A DNA stretch of 64,000 bases from Phoenix dactylifera (Eukaryota; Streptophyta; Magnoliopsida; Arecales; Arecaceae): positions 11,548,694-11,612,693 of the forward strand of contig NC_052405.1 in the NCBI RefSeq assembly GCF_009389715.1. The letters are read 5' to 3'. Below, one piece after another: positions 36,701-48,440 of the stretch. A program made the translations under genes and the position numbers. The notes beneath the pieces were generated by a model. It was not told the origin of the DNA and searched no databases. It was given only the letters and a program-made list of their open reading frames with translations. How positions within the stretch are numbered: position 1 is the stretch's first letter; the number at the start of each line of letters is the position of its first letter.

Positions 36701-39700
36701 CGGGTGGACTTAGCCATAAAATTTGAAACTAAGACTTCATCTATCTTCCTCTGAAATCATGTTCAATATGTGCAACTCTAGGAATGATACATGTGCAGGT
36801 GCAAATGTTTACCTACAGAAGAATTAGCAAATACATAGTAGGAATTCCATGCATTTCTGGATGTTTTCAAGAGAACATTAGGACAAAAGAAAAAGAATTC
36901 TCTGCATATCCAGAATAATATTGCATTGCACAACACTTCCTTTCTATGCAAGTCAATAGGCAAAAATGCATACAATATAAAATTATAATTATAAATTACA
37001 ATATATCAGTAAAAACAAAACTCACCAAGAAACTGCAGAGCAGAAGCAGGAAGATTCATTATAATATGATCAACATGCTCATATGTCTTGGGAATGGACA
37101 ATTTGAAGCTTCTGATTCTCTTGCTAGCGTTTCCTTTTATCACACTCGCTGCAATTATACAACCATTTTCAGTGTTTCTATCACAGAAGCCGCTACTATA
37201 TTTTTAAAAAAAAAAACTCTTAAAAGTCGAGGGCAGGCCTTGGTGCAATGGTGAGGTTACTCCATAATAGTTTGGATGTCATGGATTCGAAACAAAAAGC
37301 CAAGTCAAGAAGGTCTATGTACATCTAACCCTCTCCAGACTCTGCAAATGTGGAAGCCTCATGCACTAGGACGCTCTTTTTTAAAAGTCAAGAAGGTCTG
37401 TAGTAGAAATTAATCATAAAGGTTGTTTTTCATAATCCATAAAAGTAAGGACAGTAAAGCTACATGAATGGACATAGTTCAGCCCCTATTGACTTAACAC
37501 TCAGAGCTGTCCTAAAGGTCCGTAAGTATTTCTGATGCAAAACAGACCGGAACAACAATCATGTCTAATTTTCGTATACCTGAGTTCTTTCAAGACCACC
37601 CTAATAGATAATTAGGTCCGCTAACCACCTTAAGCTTTCCTTTATCCTTGCTTTCAACTCCCGCCTATGAGGGCATCCTTTACCCATTTTTTTTGTAATA
37701 GTGCATCTTTTACTTAACTCTGTAATGGATGCTATCTCCAGACTGTCAATATTGTAATTGCTAACCTTCCACTGCAGCTTACACTTAACTAGGAAAGAAC
37801 TGAGCTTCATTAATATCATCATAATTATTATACATCAAACAAAGCTTTCAGTACCATTGTTTGAAGGATCCACCAACTTACCATCATCAGAAATCTCAGA
37901 CCGCCTTTTAGCAGCAGCATTTGCTATTGTTGAAGAATCATCCAGACGATCTTGAACATTTCTTCCAGTATCGAGCATTTCCTTATTATCAACTGCAATA
38001 TATATATATATATAAACTTAATGCGAGAATATAACTTATAAGATAATAGATAAGCCTTCTGCAAATTAGGCAACATGATACCAGTCTGTTTTCCATGTTC
38101 AGAACTTCCTTCTCTATTAGCTATCAAATTGTTTGTTTGACAATCTATGAGTACAGTGTCCTGAGATTCGGGTTTAATCTCTGAATCAGGCACAGATATC
38201 ATCTGGTGCATGAATGCTCTAGCATCCAGGTTATATGCATAAACACGATCCTCCACCTTGTTGATCTTTGCATTAATCTTTAAATAATGAACACTATCTG
38301 GATTTAAATCATTTGCATATACAACACATCCTTTCTGTGCTGCTGGAATTGAAAATGGACCAACACCAGCAAACATATCGCAAATGGTCTCTCCTGTCTG
38401 GAACTGTGAAACCAATCGAATGTGTTCATGCTCAAGCCTTGAGTTCCAGTATACCAAGCTGTAATCGAGTCTAAATGTGGCACCATACTGTTTCACATCA
38501 GTGACCATATCATCATTTCCTGCTAGAACTTCAAAATTTGGCACTCGGAACTCATTTGTTATGGTTCCAACTTTATTCACCACGGTTTTGATTCTTGGTT
38601 GATTTTTCTGCATAAAAAGCCAAGAAAAGGTACTAAATAATTTTTCTAGTAATTCACAAACTAGAAAGAGAGCACAAAATGCAGAACATACTTTAAGCAA
38701 GAAGAGCAAAATGTCCTGTATGTAAGCAACTTTTATCTTGAACCATGATGGACAAACATGGGAAAAGAAGATATTATCCTGAAAACAAATAAAATGTACA
38801 TGCAACATATGCTTTCTGAAAACAACTTAGTTTAGGGGAGGAACCCCATGAAAAAAGAAAAGAAGAGAAAAAAAATAAAAAGATCTGGAATGCACATGTG
38901 AATGTTAAGACCGGGATAAGTCATTCTTTATTATGTCTTATGAGAGTCATTCTTTATTATGCCTTATCAGCATCTTTTTGATGCAAAATCACCAATACTT
39001 ATTTGGTCTTACAGCGGATCCTTCCGCTGGATATCAGAGGTCTCACCTATAAATGATGTTTAAGCAAGCTAAGAAGATCGTTACTATATTATTAATCTTA
39101 TCTTAGCCACCTATTTGGACGTCAATTAGTTGTAAGCAACACCAGCGAAGATCACTCTTCTTCACCTCGATCTTCCCTACTACTTTTTTTTTTCATTGAT
39201 TGGCAGCCTTGTAGGCATATCTCTGCACATGCTTGCATCTCTTTGTGATGTATAATATATGTACTTGGGCATATGTGATGCAAAAAGTCCTACTTCATTC
39301 TAAAATTCATGCTGGAGCCACATAATTCAGGTAAATATTAAGAATGAAGCAGAAGCAGACATACATCAAAGATAACCTTCGCTATAACGTCTTTGTAGGG
39401 AAGCAGGTCACCAGTAATATTCAAATGAGCAATATGACCTGGAGATAGGAGGGTAATGTTAATTCAACAAGGCATATAATTTTAGGCATCATAAATTAAT
39501 TATTATTTACAATGTGAACTGCCAATTTCAATCATTAACAACATAATACATAAAAGGAACAAATAACAGAGCAGTTTAGCATACGAAAAATTAAAGAATA
39601 CTTAACTATTGTTTCAAAAGAAGAAGGCACCTCCACTCCATGGGGCAATATTTGCTTCAGAATATGGTCTATAAACAAAGAAAAGAATTAGAAAAAAAGA

Positions 39701-42700
39701 CAGTTGTTGGATATATGATTATTAGATAACTGAAGTGGTTGAGCAAGAGGAGTGTCTGGTTTACAGCTGACCTGCACCCCAATAGGAATATCCAAGTGTC
39801 AGTGAATAGGGCACTACTTCAATGTTGCATAATTCCTTCAGTGCATCTAGTACTCGATCTTGTATCTCAGATAAATCTGTTCCATTTTAAATATTCTTCA
39901 CCAGTAAATACTAGAAACAAGAGAAGAATGCGAACTGTATATTATGAGAAAACCCAATTGAATTGTAATGTTTAGCAGTATAAGATACACAAATGACAGA
40001 TACAACACATTGATAAAATATCAAGTCTCTTATTTCCTTGTTTTTATTCTTTGATTGATATCTATCCTTTCTTAATGTCAAGGGTACCCAACAACCAAGA
40101 TTCACCATACTAGTGTGTACCATCCTATACCGGATGTACCGTACTGTACCGATACTGAACTGAGACTCGATATGGGGTCGTACTGACTCCCATATAGCAG
40201 GTACCGATATTGTACTAGCATGGTACCTGTACGGGTCCGCTACTAAAATGGCAAATTTTGCAACAAACAGATACAAATAACAAAACTGATAATATAAATA
40301 AATGAAGACCAAAAGAGAAACTTCAGGAGCATATCAAGCATGATGCTTTTGAAAGTGCCTTTCTTTGTGGCAATCAATTGGTATCATTCAATGGAAAGTA
40401 AGTGACAATTTGATTTACCATAACAAGATATTAGTTGCTGAATTACAAAGTAATAAAATTATTATTCTCACACCAAAAACAGAAAAATCATAAATCCAGC
40501 ATTTCAAATTCTTACTTGGCTTTTAATTGTCAAGATTGTAGGACAATTAGTATTAGGCATCCGATGCATTCAGAAACCCTTGTCTAGAAAGTTAATTAAG
40601 ATTTACAGTGGACAATAGTGATTTAAATGATATTGCATATGACACAGCTAAGACAACTAAGCAACTTAGTCACATGAAACTCTTACTAACAGTGATTTTC
40701 TAAAATCAAAAACACATATTTCTACTCCTTATGTCATCCGATAGAAATCAAATGCTCAATTGCCTTCCCAATGATCTATCAAAATTAATAATATGCGTCT
40801 TATATATTCAGAATTTCCCTGAAAAATTAAAATTTACAGCAATAAGTGGTTAAAACAGATACTGCAAGAAAGCAACCACAAAATTTGCAGCTTAACCTTG
40901 TGTAAACCTCATAATAATCCTCTTCTCAAATTTCATAAATGTTGTTCCTTATCTCATCCACGACATGGGCAAAAGCTAAAAAGTCAAAATTTACAGAACA
41001 ATAAGTGACTAAAACAGATAATGCAAGAAGGCAACCACAAAAACTTTGCAGCTTAACCTTGTGTGAACCTTGTTACTTATTATCCACAACATAGACAAAA
41101 ACTATCTAGAGCTAGATAGGACAGTGATAAGGCAAAACAATAGGGGCTCGCTGAAGTAGATGGGTAAATCAACCTTGTGGTTTTGTGCATAAATAATATG
41201 CTTACCAGGGTTTTGAATCCTTTCTGATAAAATAACAAAGCGATTTTTCTCAGAAGTTGGATCTTCAGTAATGGGCTTGACACGAGCTTTGTCTAACAGA
41301 TATCTGCCAAGGACGATAAGTATTTAGAATGTCTGTAAACTGAAAAAGTCATACATGAAAGCTGATGAAACAAGTTAGCATAAGATTTCTGGAAGATACA
41401 TTTTTCAGGAGGCATGTACACCATAATCGAATCACAACACACGAAAGTGTGTTTTTGGTTCATTTTAATCAGCAAAAAGGAACAAAGTAACAAAAACAAA
41501 ACCAATCAAAACCCCCAGATACAAATTTATAGTTCAGATTTCATCCCTCAAGTGTGTCCTTGCCATGAATTTGTGCAACCTTCATGTTCCGTCCCTCTAG
41601 CAGAGGAAAAAATACATATAAATTATACCACTGATTGGGCTAATTATATATGTATGAACAGCATTACTTCAGTAATGTCCTTCAACAATTTTTGGCTACT
41701 ATTTATTATTTTATGAATTAAGAATATAGTAATGCAACATGCTTGATTGTTTTCTTATGCTTTTGATTTTCTAAGGATTTCATATCCTATATCTATAAGT
41801 CGATTGATTTCTTCTCCTAATACGCTCACATTGTCATGATTCAATTGTAGGTATTTATCAAAATGAGTATTGTTCTACACCACATTGTCAATTCCTGTGG
41901 TTTATTGGTCAAGATGTGATGTTGTTCGTTGGCCATTGGTCAACTAGCTTCGGACTTTTAAAACTATTTAGTGATCTCTAGGTCATGTATCTTGTTTAAC
42001 ATTATGACACCTCATCTCGTTCCTTGATTGTTGTTTTATCTCATTCTCTCTAGTTTTACATTGTCTAGCTAAACAAACTATGAGTGGCGAAGCACTTCCT
42101 TTTGCCCCAATAAAGCATTGGAAAGTCTTTGGCTTTTGCATGTAAACCTGAAGATAATGTACTATACTATATTACTAATCAGGTAATATGATAGCTCATC
42201 TCATTTCACGGTTTTGCTTTATGTCATTCTCTCTTCTACATTGTCAAAGTAAACAAATTATGATTGGCCAAGCCCTTCCCTTTCCCCACAAATAAAACCT
42301 CTAAGGTCCTTTTTCTTTTCTTGAGGGTTATAAAACCTTGTGAAGTCTTCAGCTTCTGCAAGTAACCCTGAAGATGAGGTAGCATTCAATATTACTAATC
42401 AGGCATTTCCATAAGGAAACAAATTCAAAAGAAATTATAAATCATCAATACCAGAATCACAAGTCAAGTTTTCTGCTCGACTCTACTTTTTAGAGGTAAC
42501 ATTTTCATATCACATTATACATGAAGAACTAATAAATTATTAAAAAGGAGAATTTTTCCCTAGTTTCATGGAGAACTAACCAACAAATAAGATCGCAGTA
42601 TTTTGCTCATTGTCCTTTTTCATCTCTTCGTACAAGAAACCAATTCATAAAGTGCAAAGCATGGAATTAGCATTAGATGGGCATAATCGCTGCTATTTAG

Positions 42701-42860
42701 CACTAAAAATCACTGAAAGAGAGAGGGAAAAGATAGAACGATAGAACTACCCGCGAAGAACGTGGCTGACGGACTTGCAGAGCTCTCGGGGAATCCGAAG
42801 AGCCCAGAGCTGAAGCGTAGACTCGAACTTGCTCTCGTCCAGCAGCACGGCGTCCGCCAT
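31741..42860 (-). CDS. TRM5: tRNA (guanine-37-N1)-methyltransferase, TRM5/Met-10+ family
   Basis: Eleven exons, 5' to 3': 42860-42751, 41303-41206, 39876-39772, 39668-39607, 39438-39365, 38607-38082, 37992-37882, 37148-37026, 34950-34844, 32405-32331, 31842-31741 (TGA at 31743-31741). They total 1493 bases, one short of a full frame of about 497 residues; the missing base is at the exon 4/5 junction. Visible motifs: [26 protein letters not shown] (from residue 154), the SAM-binding [14 protein letters not shown] (about 227-240), [23 protein letters not shown] and WIHCYCFIR, ending with RVRDVAPNK and CLSFRLP. Eukaryotic TRM5 makes m1G37 next to the anticodon, preventing frameshifting. The 11.1-kb span is mostly introns with mobile DNA. 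Whether a functional mRNA forms depends on the odd splice site. Confidence 0.9.
32937..32957. repeat. Short CA microsatellite
   Basis: ACACACACACACACAC lies in a TRM5 intron. Confidence 0.8.
33000..33180. repeat. GTACC-rich degenerate repeat, copy 1
   Basis: It begins CCAAGGTTCACAAACTCGGT and carries many GTAC/AGTAC words. It resembles the blocks at 35350-35580, 40090-40245 and 44885-45015. It lies in a TRM5 intron. Confidence 0.5.
33405..33657. mobile_element. Foldback MITE with long terminal inverted repeats
   Basis: The left arm (about 33408-33462, CTTGAGTAGATCTTCACTCA) is an inverted copy of the right arm (about 33600-33650, TGAGTGGAGATCTACTCGAG) with about 80% agreement over some 45 bp. 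A CT microsatellite abuts the right end. The core (TAAATCACATCCAACAGCTC) matches the elements at 51757-52560. It lies in the TRM5 intron between exons 9 and 10. Confidence 0.7.
33657..33765. repeat. CT and AT microsatellites
   Basis: About 12 CT units (33657-33681), a CATA/CACA-rich bridge and about 20 AT units (33726-33765) lie in a TRM5 intron. Length is likely polymorphic. Confidence 0.9.
35350..35580. repeat. GTACC-rich degenerate repeat, copy 2
   Basis: It starts ATCAAGGTGAGCCTAACCGG and has alternating ACCGG, GGTACCGG and GAACCGG words, some palindromic. It is the GC-richest of four related patches and lies inside a TRM5 intron. Confidence 0.55.
37229..37380 (+). mobile_element. tRNA-derived SINE, about 150 bp
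   Basis: A pol III A box (TGGTGCAATGG, 37240-37250) and B box (GGATTCGAAAC, about 37281-37291) are spaced as in tRNA genes. The 3' end reads ATGCACTAGGACGCTC followed by a T run. TTAAAAGTC flanks both sides (37220-37228 and 37381-37389), a 9-bp target duplication. The 3' half resembles the Au-type plant SINEs. It sits in the TRM5 intron between exons 7 and 8 (antisense to the gene). Confidence 0.85.
38905..39182. mobile_element. Possible solo LTR or TRIM fragment
   Basis: TGTTAAGACCGGGATAAG opens a block with an internal TATA-like CCTATAAATG and a pyrimidine-rich end (CTCGATCTTCCCTACTAC), a layout typical of copia-type LTRs. A 23-bp segment (GTCATTCTTTATTATG...) is repeated near its start. 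No target duplication could be fixed, so this is tentative. It lies in the TRM5 intron between exons 5 and 6. Confidence 0.35.
40090..40245. repeat. GTACC-rich degenerate repeat, copy 3
   Basis: ACCAAGATTCACCATACTAG starts a block dense in GTACCG, TACCGATA and GGTACC words. It belongs with the copies at 33000, 35350 and 44885 and lies in TRM5 intron 2. Confidence 0.55.
40827..41070 (+). repeat. Direct duplication of about 90 bp in TRM5 intron 2
   Basis: AAAATTTACAGCAATAAGTG... (40827-40922) recurs with minor changes at 40985-41070, including GCAGCTTAACCTTGTGT in both. Confidence 0.8.
42008..42406 (+). repeat. Direct duplication of about 200 bp in TRM5 intron 1
   Basis: Two diverged copies (about 42008-42187 and 42194-42406) share CTCATCTC, TCATTCTCTCT, TAAACAAA(C/T)TATGA, AACCCTGAAGAT-like and ATTACTAATCAGG in the same order. 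Confidence 0.7.
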
Positions 42861-43422
42861 CCTTTTCCGCTAACATCTAAGCACGTAATTCCGTTGATTT
42901 GGGGAAGAAGAAGCTCCAATCAGCCCGCCCTTCTTCGATTCGAAACGGAAGAGGGCTAGGGTTTTCGAGAGCATAAGGGTTTTTTTTTTTTTTGAGGGTA
43001 ATGGAGTTTAGAGGCTCACCGGACCGGACGGTTGGACCGGGCGATGGCTGTTAGGGGCTGGGCCCGACCCAGGGTTCAGGGGTTCAAATATAATTCACAA
43101 AACGTTTACTCTTGTGAAGTTCTTGTGACATGATGTATTCTTGTGTGAAAAAATAGCCATGTGATTGCTTCTCTAATCCTAGTTGCTCATGGGTAAATGG
43201 CTTGTGAAATCCATCCATACAAACTTTGATATACGTTGCCGCTGCAATTTAGTTCGACCGAGGTGTTGAGTAGGAAAGACTGCTGGAGAGCTTGGCAGTA
43301 AGATGCTTAGGCCGTGCAGAATAGCAATATGCCTGAAACCGCATTAGGAGGTAGAGATTGTGTTTGAGGTTCCGACCCGTCGCCAAGCTCAACCTAGAAT
43401 AACAAAGACGAAGAAGTCCTCT

Positions 43423-43655
43423 CAGAAGCGGCTCAATGCATTTGGGGGCCTAAAGTGAACTCACTAAGAGGGGTCTTTTTTTCTTTCCGTTTTATCTTTG
43501 AGGTCTTTCCTACAGTGGGCCAGCCTAAGACAAATTCACTAAGGGGGGTCTTTTTTTCTTTCTGTTTTGTCTTTGAGGCCTTCTCTACGGTGGGCCTTCT
43601 TTGGGTCAAGGCCTTAGGTAACCGTCTCAGTCACCTAAGGGTTGGGCCGGCCCTG
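43423..43655. mobile_element. hAT-type MITE, 233 bp, with 8-bp target duplication
   Basis: AGTCCTCT occurs at 43415-43422 and 43656-43663. The element opens CAGAAGCGGCTCAA and closes TTGGGCCGGCCCTG, imperfect inverted repeats with the CAGGGCCGGC end common in hAT MITEs. The core holds a tandem pair (about 43453-43520 and 43529-43595) containing GGGGTCTTTTTTTCTTTC. Confidence 0.85.
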
Positions 43656-44884
43656 AGTCCTCTTACTGCAAAGTGTCTGGTGGAGGACTCTTCGATACCT
43701 AAGTTGAAACAATATTAAAAAAAGAGAGAAAGTTTAAGAGGCGACAGCACGATGGTCTATTAGAGCTCTAGAGTACTTACTTCGAGGGGTTTTTTTGGGA
43801 ATGGATTGTATTATCGAAAGTTGATGCCTGACGCTAAAAAATTCGGGCACATGGGTTAATCGTATTCGGCAAGCCCAACATGTTTGAAGAATCACGCGCG
43901 ACCATTTTACGCGTGCATCAAGCCTCACATATTTTGCAGGTGCAATTTAGGAAACTGTATGCAGTCGTGGTTCAGGCGCTATCAACTGTGGAAGATTTTG
44001 AAATTCGAAGGATTGCCTGCACGCTTCTTAGGCTTATCTTATGGCAGACCTTGATCGGCAAATTGAAAGTTTCGTGGATGATTTTGAATGGCCAACCATT
44101 CGTGTGGATTGTGATTGGTTCCGAGGCATGTGTATAAGCCTGGATGTTGTAGTTGGCCGTTGCATCTCATTTGATAGGGCTCAGATTGCTTTTTCATAAT
44201 CCCCATATGATCATGATCATGTTAGAATCTCAGTAAAATTCATTTAAACTTTTAAAAGATACCAAACCTTGAATCCAAATTTGTTATAGATTAACTTTTA
44301 ATCCATTTTATTGTTTCAGCGTGGAATTTTTCTTTCCAAGGCTCGGCACCGATGTTTCTTGGTTGCATCTACTAGGGCTTTTCTCATATATTCTTCTGTC
44401 GTTTGATTTGACGTTTCTTTTTTTGCTACAGATTTAAAGTTTCTTGAAGCTTGACGTACGGTGACACGGTCTTAGACCAGTAATCTGCAATATATTGGAA
44501 ATAAGACAAGAAATGGATCGATATTCTACATTTGTTTGCAAGCAAATTAAGGAGCAGTGTATATATGCACCTTGACCTTGTTGATATATTTCCTGTCTGA
44601 AATGCTTATGATCCCTTGCACAACATGACTGAGTATTCTATAGCTTTGACATGGAATACCTTGTCCATGGTCATTGGAATTACATTGATTAAACCTCTCT
44701 TCACTGCCTGCTGCTTTATTTAAAGTTGGATATATGGCCGTCTGGTTTGTGATCATGCAAAGAGGCTACTTGCTGCAGGAGGTGAGATTTCATGGTTATC
44801 ATGTGTTCCCTAAAACGAACCAACCGATACGAACGTTGGTTACTGCATGTTGTGTTTCCTATTTATAGTAGTGATCTTTTGAAC

Positions 44885-45015
44885 TTATCAAGGTTTGTCG
44901 TATCAGTCAGCATCATACTGTATTGTATCGGTACTGAACCAGTATGCAGCTTGTACCATATCAATACTTGATATGTCTTATCGCCTCGTATTGCCGATAT
45001 TGTAATCTTAGAACT
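44885..45015. repeat. GTACC-type degenerate repeat, copy 4
   Basis: ATCAAGGTTTGTCGTATCAG begins a block with ATCGGTACTGAACCAGTA and TTGTACCATATC words, related to the three intronic patches but more AT-rich. Confidence 0.45.
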
Positions 45016-46495
45016 TACTAATTTCTCTCTAATCTCGATAGATCTGATCACAACTGGTGCATAGTGTTGTTTTCATGTGCTTTGGTCATAAGATGTAGAC
45101 CCTTCATGAGTAACCAAACAAAAAGACACATAGCTAGCTCATGATACTATCAGCACAGGAAGGACATGTCAAATTGTTTTTGTTTCGTTTTCCTTTATTC
45201 CAGCGTGCAAGCACCCTGTAAAGTGCTGCACTTTTTCACAACGCAAGCTGGCTTCGGAGATGTCCAATAGTATCTTTGGACAGCAAGAAACCTGTCGCCA
45301 TTTTTTCTTTTTTTTTTTGAGTGGTAAGCGGCAAATATTTTTTTCTTTTACTTGTTCCCAGAAGCATTATTCTTCTTCCTTTTTTTTTCTTTAAGAGGCA
45401 GAATTACGACCAAAGCATCCTCACACATACACATGTATATGTAGCTGTGCGCTTGCATTTATGCATGCATGTATCTGCATATCAATCAACATTGATATGA
45501 GTATTTATAAAACCATATAGACATAAAAAAATACATCTCATTGACATTTTGATATTCCATGTATTATTTAAATACCCACTCGCATGCGTAAAAGCACGCA
45601 TTAGTGTAGCATAGCATGTCATTAGGCATGCCATTTTCACATCTTCTTGCATTGTGAGATCAACTTAGGCTTTGACTAGGCATCGAGGATGACATTTCTA
45701 TATGTCATATCCACGCCTTCTATGATTCATATTGACGTGGACTGATTTTAAGTTTATTCGCCTATCCTTTTCACTTCAGAACAACTCAAGTTCCAATCTC
45801 TTATATATTTATGATCTATTTTTTTGATATATATTTATGATCTATTTTCAACAATGTTTCCATGCAATGCAATTGGGCGTTGATTATTATATATTTTCTT
45901 CAAAAAACTCATCCTCGTGATGCTAGATTTCTGAATCCACCATCTGCCTTTTCAAGTACCTTTTAGCAAATTTTATTCATGCCATCTCAAACGACCAAGA
46001 CGAATCCTACTGCACCCACTTAACAGGGTCGCTTGCATGTTCGCCGCGTGTACCACAAAATCTTATAACAATACGTACTACATTAACGGTATTTCCTGAC
46101 CCAAAAAATAAAGTTATTCTAAATATAATCAACTTACCACCCTTCACATGAACTACGTACTCGTAGAAGAAAGAGGCACAAGCCAATTATGCATTCTTCT
46201 TTTTTTTTTAACAAATCTAACAAAGTTATAGCAAATATCAGGAAGATCTTTTCGATCCTTCGCCATGCAGTTTCGAGCAAATTCTGAGTAAAAAAGTCTG
46301 CGACAATGCAAAGATCAACTTGAATTTTACTGCCAAGCAAACTGATAGAACACACATATATTCTTCCACAGAGAGGAGTACAAGGAGAACAAAGGAAGGG
46401 AACAACGACAGGGGATGGCCTTTGTGAACTACTAGGTAGACTGCAGCAAGCTTAACAAAGAGACATGGACAACAAAAAGGAAATCTTCAAGAGTT

Positions 46496-48313
46496 CTAAT
46501 CTCTCTCCAGCAACTCCAGGACTTCAGCTTCCTTGGGCAAAGCAGGAATCGCTCCTCTCTTGGTTGTCGTTATAGCTCCACAGGCATTGGCAAATCTCAG
46601 CACTTCCGTCAGTTTCTTCTCATCCTGCAGTTAACATAAGGATCCCATGTAAGAAAAATGTCACTTGATATCTAACTTCTATATTTCCCTGTCACATGTA
46701 AGGTATTAACAGGCTCCTGTGTTTGAAGACACCAATACTGCATGCCATAACTCACTTGCAGTGTAGATTGGTCATCAGCGATCTTTCTAAGCATTGCACC
46801 GACGAATGCATCGCCGGCCCCCGTCGTATCGACTGGCTTCACAGCAATCCCTTTGACAGTCCCTCGAAAGTCCTATAATCAAAGAAACAAATACTGTGTA
46901 AACATGACAAGAGAAATAAATCCTACAAGAAGTTGTTGGAGTTTGTTCTTCTTCCAATTCACTTGATCATACTATTGTTTGTGAACTCTAGAGTTGTCAT
47001 GATACCTTGGTGTAGTATTTGCATCCCTTCCCCCCAAGAGTCACCAGCAAAAGCTTCAATTCCGGGTGCCACAGGCTCATAACAGCATCATCTTCGACTG
47101 CGTCCTTGTTGGTCAGGAACTCAACCTCGGCATCACTGACCTTAATGATGTTGGATTGCTTCCAAATCCTCATGATAAGAGCCTGTGCATCCTTTGGGGA
47201 TTCCCAGAGTCGTAGACGGAGATTTGGGTCGAAAGAGAGCAATGCCCCTGCCTTCTTTGCTATCTCCATCGCCGCCAACTGAGTCGACCGGCAAGGCTCT
47301 TCAATCAGGCTTATCGATCCATAGTGAAAAATTGTAGCCTGAAATTAAGGCCATCCATAGAAAAATAAAATATTTATATCAGAAACAAAAGTCAATAGAA
47401 CATAATTTCAGAAAATAAATCATACAGCAAGAATGCGAAGCTAAGGGATTGAAACATTTGGTTTTTTTTTAAAAAAAAAAGGAGTCTAAAATAGATTATT
47501 GATTTAGAAAATATGCATCTTCCTTAGTCCTCAAGAAAAAAAAAAATCATCTAAAGGTAGATCTTTTTTTTTCCCAAAAGATAGATAATTTAGACCACCA
47601 TGATCGCAGAAGGTATTTTTATTGGATGATGGACTGCTGATTAGATCAAATGCCTCATGAACTGCATCATTTTCCGTAAAATATACAGAAATCCATGTAC
47701 AGATCAGATCTGATGCTTCCGAAAATTACAGTACACAAGGGACATCAGATTGCAGCCTCCTTTGACCTATGTATGTATCGGTCGCCATAACCTAATCCCA
47801 TCCCCTTTTCTAGAACAGATCTATGGAGATCATCGATATTCATCGCAGATACGAATTTATGTACAATAACGTAATACAAATATAGAAGCTACTTGAAAAG
47901 GGAGTTACCCTTCTAACGAGATCTAGATTGAGCTCGGATTCTCTAAGCAGCATGTCGGCGCTTGGATTGCGGTAGAACATGAAGTCACGCTCGCCGTCGT
48001 TCCGAAGCGTCACAAAGGAGAGACCCGTCCTCGCGGTGTCGTCGAAGACCACGCCCTTATCATTGACCCCATTATCCTTGAGGATCGCGGCCAGCATGAA
48101 CCCGAACTCGTCGGCGCCGAGCTTCCCGATGAAGGCCACATGGCCGCCAAGCCTGGCCACCGCGATCGCGGCGTTGGCCGGGGCGCCGCCGGGGGCCTTC
48201 ACGAACCCCGGGGCCTCGGCCAGCGACACGCCAGCCACCGTCGGCACGAAGTCGATGATCATCTCGCCGAAGCTCACCACGAAGCCCTCGGCGGTGCCGT
48301 TGGCGATGGCCAT
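46496..48313 (-). CDS. FRK: Fructokinase, pfkB carbohydrate kinase
   Basis: Four exons with GT-AG borders (48313-47909, 47338-47006, 46872-46756, 46624-46496) join in frame to 327 residues and a TAG; plant fructokinases are about 320-335. The first pfkB signature region [17 protein letters not shown] (41-57) follows the N-terminal [11 protein letters not shown]. The second signature [12 protein letters not shown] (261-272) holds the catalytic base Asp267 and the GAGD anion hole. The enzyme phosphorylates fructose at O6 with ATP in the cytosol, feeding sucrose-derived hexose into glycolysis and starch. No transit peptide is evident, consistent with a cytosolic isoform. The start MAIANGT is the first Met before the conserved core. 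Exon 1 is GC-rich, as in many monocot genes. It looks intact. Confidence 0.95.
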
Positions 48314-48440
48314 CGTCGATCTCTCTTCTTCGGATTCGACGAAGAAGAGACCTGACAGGAAACGTGAAGAGAGGAGAGAAAGAGAGAGAGAAGAGATGGA
48401 AGAGAGGGATAGACAGATATAAAGAGAAGAAAGCAGAAGG
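48314..48440 (-). promoter_or_regulatory. Fructokinase leader and TATA box
   Basis: The leader on the minus strand is a CT-rich tract (complement of GAGAGGAGAGAAAGAGAGAG at 48370-48389). A TTTATATCT TATA-like box lies at 48416-48424, about 105 bp upstream of the ATG. Confidence 0.5.

Larger units (their letters stand above)
42861..46495. other. Spacer between TRM5 5' end and fructokinase 3' end
   Basis: It contains the TRM5 leader and promoter (42861-43080, partly GC-rich), a hAT-type MITE (43423-43655), a GTACC-type patch (44885-45015) and poly-T or AT-rich DNA. An ATG at 44034 opens a 53-codon frame (MADLDRQIESFVDDFEW) resembling no family I recognise; I do not call it a gene. Confidence 0.45.

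Noticed and set aside
37240-37291. tRNA-like A and B boxes suggesting a tRNA gene
   Set aside because: There is no cloverleaf or acceptor pairing, and the flanking target duplication and 3' T tail identify a SINE.
44034-44200. Frame starting MADLDRQIESFVDDFEW as a small gene
   Set aside because: It is only about 53 codons, has no recognisable relative and sits in a repeat-rich spacer.
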